Assembly: GCA_021208265.1 (NCBI GenBank)
Contig: JAJOJU010000014.1
Span: 1-32,032 of the forward strand
Reading direction: 5' to 3'
Source: Alphaproteobacteria bacterium
Lineage (GTDB): Bacteria; Pseudomonadota; Alphaproteobacteria; Micavibrionales; Micavibrionaceae
DNA length: 32,032 nt
Below are positions 27,047 through 32,032 of the stretch, piece by piece. The translations under genes and the position numbers were made by a program. The stretch's first letter is position 1, and every line of letters begins with the position of its first letter. Below the pieces are notes generated by a model. It did not search any database and was not told the origin of the DNA. It saw only the letters and a program-made list of their open reading frames with translations.

Positions 27047-27808
27047 CTTCTCAGGTTTGGAATCGCCTTCCAGCTTTTTCTTGGCATCCAGACGGTCGCT
27101 GGTGCGTGGGCTGTGACTCAGCTGTTTTGTTTCCAGAAGCGCGCGTGTGATCCGCAAGTTCCGTTCAATCTCCGGTCTGTCGGGGGAAACGCTCTGCGCT
27201 TTTTCCAGCAGCTCAATCGCCTCTTCCAGATAATCCTGCGAGGCCAGATTCAGCGCCAGATTATTAATAATGGGAGCGGGGTCGCCCACCCAGTTATCAA
27301 GCCCTTTTCTGTAAGCGCGTTCGGCTTCCGGGTACATATTCTGGGCGTCCAGCGCAATGCCGAGAGCTTGGTAGGCTTGTGCGTTTTTCTCGTTCTGTAG
27401 AATAGCTTTCTGGGCGTATTGCTCGGCTTGCGGGTAATTACCCAGCGCCAGTTGCAGGGAAGCAAATTCGGATTTTACTTCCGAAGCGCTCTTTTCATCA
27501 TTGGCAAACGGAGCCAAAACCAGCAGAGCGCGGTTGTAATATTCCGCATCACGCAGGGCAGAGGCGTAGCGCAAAGCCAGCATTTCATCATGTGGGTTGC
27601 GGTTATATAGCTTTTCAAGAAGGCCGACTGATTGTGCGGCCTCCCCGCTATTCTGAGCGGAAGTTGCGGCACGGGCCAGCGCGCTGTCAATGCGGGCTTC
27701 GGAATCTGCGTCCATGGGGCCGGTTTGTCCGCCCGCGCAGGCGCTTAATATCAAGCAAGAGCATGAAACAAGAAACCATTTTGTGGCTGTGTTTTGAGAA
27801 ATCTTCAT
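27032..27808 (-). CDS. tadD: TadD-like TPR lipoprotein
   Basis: I chose ATG at 27808 because AGGAAT lies just upstream and the product then starts with a proper lipoprotein signal: MKISQNTATKWFLVSCSCL, then I-L-S-A-C with the lipidated Cys24. A 20-codon extension to 27868 is possible but unlikely. The 258-residue protein holds several TPR repeats between about residues 50 and 220, for example LLEKLYNRNPHDEMLALRYA, AYQALGIALDAQNMYPEAER and NLALNLASQDYLEEAIELLE. The C-terminal tail is Lys-rich. TadD proteins are periplasmic or outer-membrane assembly factors that assist the Tad secretin. It follows the pilus N-domain gene on the same strand by four bases. Confidence 0.9.
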   Translation of the reverse strand: MKISQNTATKWFLVSCSCLILSACAGGQTGPMDADSEARIDSALARAATSAQNSGEAAQSVGLLEKLYNRNPHDEMLALRYASALRDAEYYNRALLVLAPFANDEKSASEVKSEFASLQLALGNYPQAEQYAQKAILQNEKNAQAYQALGIALDAQNMYPEAERAYRKGLDNWVGDPAPIINNLALNLASQDYLEEAIELLEKAQSVSPDRPEIERNLRITRALLETKQLSHSPRTSDRLDAKKKLEGDSKPEKKPAN

Positions 27809-27812
27809 TGTT

Positions 27813-28376
27813 TTATTCCTGTGTATCTTCATTTTCGGCTTCATCAGCGCCTTCTTTGCCCGCATCACCTGACATTTTATTGGCAGCCTTGCTCATGCCC
27901 GCCGTATCAGCCGAAGCACCGCCTTTGGATTCATCACTGCTGTAGCCTGAGGCCACTTCGTGACATATATCCGGGCAGTAGTAGGTCTGTGTCGCTTGGC
28001 ATCCCGCTTCAAGGCTATCTCCATAGCATGTCTTGCGGACACGCACATATTTTTCTTTTGGTGGGGCCACCAGAACATGACGCTGCATAATAACATTGCC
28101 CAGCTTGTCCAGAACGGTGAAATATGATGCGCCGGGCATTTTGGGAACAACAATTAAACGTTTTGAGGAATCCGCCAGAATATTAAGATGCGCCGGATTG
28201 CCGAGGACGATTGTTCCGGCATCGTCCGGCAGGGTAACAATTTCCGATTTATCGGGGGACAGCTTTAAAGGTGGGTGCGTTTCGACAATGTTATCCATAT
28301 TCATGCCGCCTTCTTCCGTGGAAGTAGCCGGAATAACATCAATAGCCGCGCTTTGCGCCAGGGCGATAAGCGGCAT
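27813..28376 (-). CDS. Stand-alone pilus-formation N-domain protein with cysteine cluster
   Basis: The central part (about residues 35-105) matches the N-terminal domain of CpaC-type secretins: LKLSPDKSEIVTLPDDAGTI, then VLGNPAHLNILADSSKRLIV and GASYFTVLDKLGNVI. There is no secretin domain. A four-cysteine segment follows (C-x8-C-x7-C-x3-C, about residues 116-138), then a polar, acidic tail rich in Ala, Lys, Asp and Glu. ATG 28376 gives only a truncated signal peptide. Upstream in the same frame lies LIALAVIALMPLIALAQS, but with no usual start codon. A TTG at 28429 with AAGGGG before it, plus one base restored near 28399-28404, would give a complete signal peptide. The protein is likely periplasmic and accessory to the secretin; the role is inferred. 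Confidence 0.78.
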   Translation of the reverse strand: MPLIALAQSAAIDVIPATSTEEGGMNMDNIVETHPPLKLSPDKSEIVTLPDDAGTIVLGNPAHLNILADSSKRLIVVPKMPGASYFTVLDKLGNVIMQRHVLVAPPKEKYVRVRKTCYGDSLEAGCQATQTYYCPDICHEVASGYSSDESKGGASADTAGMSKAANKMSGDAGKEGADEAENEDTQE

Positions 28377-28471
28377 CAGGGCGATAACAGCCAGAGCGAT
28401 CAGATGAACAAGGTATAGCTTTGAGACAAGGGAGGACCCCTTTTGATGAAAAAACTGTTTAAATCTCTTCC

Positions 28472-28500
28472 ACTATACAATGAATCGCTTGCAAATTCAC
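28472..28500 (-). promoter_or_regulatory. Weak candidate promoter for the pilus N-domain gene and tadD
   Basis: Read on the minus strand, GTGAAT (28495-28500) and TATAGT (28472-28477) are 17 bases apart. The -10 box is good and the -35 box is poor. It lies about 43 bases before the possible TTG start at 28429, in the divergent gap shared with the efflux adaptor. Confidence 0.3.
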
Positions 28501-28549
28501 CCCCCTTTTTTTTCGAATCGAGCAGCTTGCTTTTTGGTATCGTAAGGGG

Positions 28550-28577
28550 TTGTCACATGTTGTTTTCGATGTACCTT
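28550..28577 (+). promoter_or_regulatory. Candidate promoter of the efflux operon
   Basis: TTGTCA (28550-28555) and TACCTT (28572-28577) are 16 bases apart, about 31 bases before the adaptor ATG. The -35 box is close to consensus and the -10 box is weak. No regulator gene adjoins it. GTAC occurs twice around 28571-28582, which might mark a small operator. Confidence 0.35.
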
Positions 28578-28607
28578 AGTACAAAACCTGCCTTGCAAGG
28601 GGGCTTC

Positions 28608-29711
28608 ATGAAGCGATATTTTTATCTGGCCGGTGTGCTGTTTTTGATGATGGGATCACCAGCTTGGGCTCAGCAAGGGCCTGTTTCTGTCTTTACCGCA
28701 ACTCTTCAAAAAACAACTTTTGCCGACCGGGTAGAGGCTTTGGGTACTCTCAGGGCTAATGAAACGGTCAGTCTGCGCCCGGCTGTCACTGAAACAGTGA
28801 CTGATGTTGATTTTGAGGACGGGCAGCGCGTGGAAAAAGGCGATGTGCTGGTTAAGATGACAAGTTCTCAGGAAGCGGCTCTGTTGGAGGAAGCCCAGTC
28901 AACATATGATGAAGCCGTATTACAGTTTGAGCGCGTGAAGCCGTTGGCAGAGAAAGGTACGGCGCCGGGTTCGCTTCTTGATCAGCGCCGCCGCGAAATG
29001 GAAACGGCTCAGGCGCGTTTGAATGCTGTCAAATCACAGATCAGCGACCGTATTATTGAAGCGCCGTTTTCCGGGGTTGTGGGGTTCCGGAATGTCAGCG
29101 TGGGAGCGCTTGTCTCCCCCAACGATGTGATTACAACTCTGGATGATGACTCAGTCATGAAATTGGATTTCTCGGTGCCGGAGGCTTATTTGTCCACCTT
29201 GAGATCCGGCCTGTCGGTAGCTGCAAAATCAGTGGCGTTTCCGGGTACGGCTTTTGAGGGAGAGATTGCCAGTGTGGGTACGCAGATCGACCCTGTTACA
29301 AGGTCCCTTTTGGTGCGGGCCATATTGCCAAATGACGAGCAATTATTAAAACCAGGCCTGTTGATGAGCATTACTCTGGTGAAGGATGAGCGTCAGGCTA
29401 TTTTGGTGCCGGAAGAATCACTGATACAGGAGGGCGGCAAGAGTTTTGTCTTTGTGGTGGTTAATGGTGATAACGGTACAAATGTCCGTAAAACGGAAGT
29501 TACAACTGGTGCGCGTTATGAAGGTCGGGCCGAGATTACGCAAGGATTGGAAGTAGGCGTTGAGGTTGTCACGCATGGCACGCTGAAACTGCGTGACGGG
29601 CAGGCCATTACCGTGGTTGCCAGCGGTAATGGTGACGAAAGCCTGCAGGAACTTCTGGATCAGCAAAAAATGCAGCAGCAAACACCTTCGTCCGGGTCAC
29701 CGGTGGAATAA
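28608..29711 (+). CDS. RND efflux periplasmic adaptor (membrane fusion protein)
   Basis: ATG 28608 is chosen because CAAGGGGGC lies just before it and the product begins with a clean signal peptide (MKRYFYLAGVLFLMMGSPAW, cut near A-W-A). The frame is open 165 bases further upstream, but that part has no ribosome-binding site. The 367-residue protein shows the adaptor layout. A lipoyl half-motif (VTDVDFEDGQRVEKGDVLVK) and a helical hairpin (about residues 85-150) come first, then the second lipoyl half (RIIEAPFSGVVGFRNVSVG). A beta-barrel (DFSVPEAYLSTLRSGLSVAA) and a membrane-proximal domain (ILVPEESLIQEGGKSFVFVV) complete it. It connects the pump to an outer-membrane channel. The substrate cannot be told. 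The pump gene follows after 12 bases. Confidence 0.92.
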   Translation: MKRYFYLAGVLFLMMGSPAWAQQGPVSVFTATLQKTTFADRVEALGTLRANETVSLRPAVTETVTDVDFEDGQRVEKGDVLVKMTSSQEAALLEEAQSTYDEAVLQFERVKPLAEKGTAPGSLLDQRRREMETAQARLNAVKSQISDRIIEAPFSGVVGFRNVSVGALVSPNDVITTLDDDSVMKLDFSVPEAYLSTLRSGLSVAAKSVAFPGTAFEGEIASVGTQIDPVTRSLLVRAILPNDEQLLKPGLLMSITLVKDERQAILVPEESLIQEGGKSFVFVVVNGDNGTNVRKTEVTTGARYEGRAEITQGLEVGVEVVTHGTLKLRDGQAITVVASGNGDESLQELLDQQKMQQQTPSSGSPVE

Positions 29712-29723
29712 GGGGAGAGCATC

Positions 29724-32032
29724 ATGATACTCTCTGACACCTCCATCACCCGCCCGGTTTTTGCCTCCGTTCTTTCCCTTCTTCTGATTGCTTTCGGGAT
29801 TGTGGCGTTTGACCGCCTTCCCTTGCGGGAATACCCGGATATTGACCCGCCTGTCGTAACGGTGCAGACGAATTACCCCGGCGCAGCGGCCAATGTGGTG
29901 GAAAGCCGGATCACCAAATTGATTGAGGAGCGGATCGCTGGAGTGGAGGGGATCAAGTTCATGGAATCCTCCAGTACGGATGGGCGGTCGTCCATCAGTG
30001 TTGAATTCAATATTGGCCGCGATATTGACGGCGCGGCGAATGACATCCGCGACCGCGTGGCAGGGATCAGCAATAATCTGCCGGAAGAGGCCGACCCGCC
30101 GGAGGTGCAAAAATCGGACAGCAGCGATGATGTGATCCTGTGGCTCAACCTGTCCAGCAGCGATATGACCGTGCCGGAGCTGACCGATTATGCCGATCGT
30201 TATCTGGTCGACCGTTTTTCTGTACTGGACGGCGTGGCGCGCATTCGTATTGGCGGGCAGCAAATTTACGCCATGCGCGTTTGGATCGACCGTGTGGCAC
30301 TGGCGGCGCGTAATCTGACCGTCAATGATATTGAAAACGCGCTGCGGGCTGAAAATGTGGAATTGCCCGCAGGCAGCATTGAATCGCAGGAACGCCAGTT
30401 TACGGTGCGTGTTGAGCGTGCCTTCCGCACGGCGGAGGATTTCGCCTCGCCTGGTGCTGGCTCGCAGGGTGATGACGCTATCGTGTCGCTCGGCGATGTG
30501 GCGCAGGTGGTGCGGGCCACCGAAGAAGACCGGACCATGTTCCGCGGTAACGGCATCGCGATGGTCGGGATCGGGATTATCAAGCAATCCACCGCCAACA
30601 CGCTGGAGGTCGTGCGCGCGGCCCTGCAAGAACGTGAGCGCATTAATGACGGCAGTTTGCCGGAAGGCACGGTGCTGGAGATCAGCTATAACACGGCCGT
30701 CTTTGTGGAAAACGCGATTGAGGAAGTATACAAAACCCTGTTTATTGCCATCGCGCTGGTGGTGATTGTTATTTACCTGTTTCTGGGCAGTTTGCGGGCG
30801 GTGATCGTGCCGGCGGTGGCTGTACCGGTATCGGTAATTTCCACCTTCCTGATGCTTTATGTTCTGGGATTTTCAGTCAATCTTTTGACGCTTCTGGCGC
30901 TCGTATTGGCGATCGGGATGGTGGTGGATGATGCCATTGTTGTGTTGGAAAATGTTTACCGCCGAATGGACGAAGAAAAGGAAACACCGCTGGTCGCAGC
31001 ATATCTGGGGACGCGGCAAGTGGGCTTTGCCGTGATCGCCACCACGCTGGTGCTGATGGCGGTGTTCGTGCCGATTGCTTTTCTTGAGGGTGATTTGGGG
31101 CGGCTCTTTTCTGAATTCGCGCTGACCATGGCGGCCGCGGTGGCGTTTTCCAGTCTTGTGGCTTTGACGCTTTCGCCGATGGTGGCGTCCAAGGTTTTGA
31201 AGCGCGGCGAAAATCCGGGCCGCGTGACGCAAATCATCGACAGCGCTTTTGGCCGGGTGCGCCGCGTTTATCACCGTTTGCTGCTGGTATGCCTGAAGCG
31301 TCCGATTATTGTGCTTTCGGCTTTTGCATTATTGGCCGGGGCGGCAGGACTTATGTTCTCGCACATTCCGTCCGAATACGCGCCGCGCGAAGACCGGGGT
31401 GCGTTCTTCGTCATGGTCAACGGGCCGGAAGGGGCGTCCTTTGAATACACCAAGGAATATATGGATGAGATTGAACGCCGCCTGATGAGCTACGTGGAGA
31501 GCGGTGAAGTGATCCGCCTGATCATGCGGGCGCGCGCGGTTTCGGGAATACCGAAGATTTCAGCGGCGGGATGGTGATTGCCGTGCTGGCCCCGTGGGGG
31601 GAACGCCGCCCCGGTTTTGATATCATGAACGAAGTGCAGCAAAAACTGGCTGATCTGCCGGGTGTGCGGGCCTTCCCCGTGATGCGTCAGGGCTTTGGCG
31701 GCGGGGCCGGAAAACCCGTGCAGTTTGTTCTGGGCGGCGGTACGTATGAGGAACTGGCGGTCTGGCGCGATACCATCCTTGATAAGATCAATGAAAATAA
31801 CCCCGGTCTTGATGGAGTCGATTGGGATTATAAGGAAACCAAGCCGCAGCTGCGGGTGCGGATTGATTATAACCGAGCGGCCGAGCTGGGCGTGAAGGTT
31901 GATACGATCGGCCGCACGTTAGAGACCATGCTGGGTGGGCGGCGTGTAACGACCTATATCGAGGATGGCGAGGAATATGACGTTATTATTGAAGGGGTGC
32001 GCGGGCAGCAAAATACACCATCGGATATGCAG
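29724..32032 (+). CDS. RND efflux pump, inner-membrane subunit (frame broken; 3' end beyond window)
   Basis: This is an HAE1-type proton-driven pump. The first frame (29724-31577) has the typical start ILSDTSITRPVFASVLSLLL, a porter domain (LPLREYPDIDPPVVTVQTNY) and helices 2-6. The proton-relay motif GMVVDDAIVVLENVYRRM, with the paired aspartates, lies near residue 405. The frame stops at 31577, but the family sequence continues in another frame to the window end as NTEDFSGGMVIAVLAPWGER, followed by DIMNEVQQKLADLPGVRAFP. One base missing within about 31528-31545 explains this; the restored link probably reads RGFGNTEDF. About 769 of roughly 1030 residues are visible. GGGGAGAG precedes the ATG. 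The substrate is not evident. Confidence 0.92.

Noticed and set aside
28443-28607. Longer N-terminus for the efflux adaptor
   Set aside because: The extension would put about 55 residues before a clean signal peptide and has no ribosome-binding site; the promoter-like boxes fall inside it.
29697-30629. Long minus-strand open frame of 310 codons opposite the RND pump
   Set aside because: It lies wholly opposite a strongly conserved pump gene and has a His/Arg-rich composition typical of antisense frames.

Overview
The window looks like a chromosomal segment of an alphaproteobacterium of the Rhodospirillales/Micavibrio-like kind. I base this on the run pal, cpoB, tilS, ftsH, ..., glmM, on a hisZ-purA pair, on an Rsm22-type methyltransferase, on the cpa/tad pilus gene order and on a CtrA-type box in front of the pilin gene. 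Base composition is moderately GC-rich and even along the window, so nothing looks recently acquired. I see no tRNA, rRNA, CRISPR array or insertion sequence.

Region 1 (1-11822) is housekeeping: a BON-domain protein (cut by the window start) overlapping a SirB1-type protein; pal and cpoB (outer-membrane/division Tol-Pal system) behind a good sigma-70-like promoter; tilS (tRNA lysidine synthase); ftsH (membrane protease); an Rsm22-like methyltransferase; a convergent N-formylglutamate amidohydrolase; glmM (cell-wall precursor); hisZ and purA, closed by an intrinsic terminator.

Region 2 (11870-14697) is a two-gene unit between two terminators: a large membrane-anchored protein-kinase-like protein whose catalytic aspartate is replaced, and a small membrane protein.

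Region 3 (14728-28429) is a complete Tad/Flp type IVc pilus locus: two TadE/F-like pseudopilins, a von Willebrand-type TadG-like protein with a regular cysteine array, a 300-base regulatory gap with a CtrA-type box, two Flp pilins separated by a terminator, prepilin peptidase CpaA, CpaB, secretin CpaC, CpaD, CpaE, ATPase CpaF, TadB and TadC. A TadD lipoprotein and a stand-alone pilus-formation N-domain protein lie on the opposite strand; tadC and tadD meet tail to tail in a perfect palindrome holding both stop codons. Together these genes make, process, export and energise an adhesive Flp fibre.

Region 4 (28550-32032) is an RND efflux pair: a periplasmic adaptor and the 5' part of the inner-membrane pump, cut by the window end.

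A striking property of this sequence is its number of single-base indels, many in homopolymers. They break at least ten otherwise conserved genes (ftsH, rsm22, glmM, hisZ, the kinase-like gene, its neighbour, cpaC, cpaF, tadB and the RND pump). In each case the missing part continues in another frame with normal family sequence. I read these as sequencing or assembly errors, and I annotate each such gene as one CDS over its full span, with break points stated.
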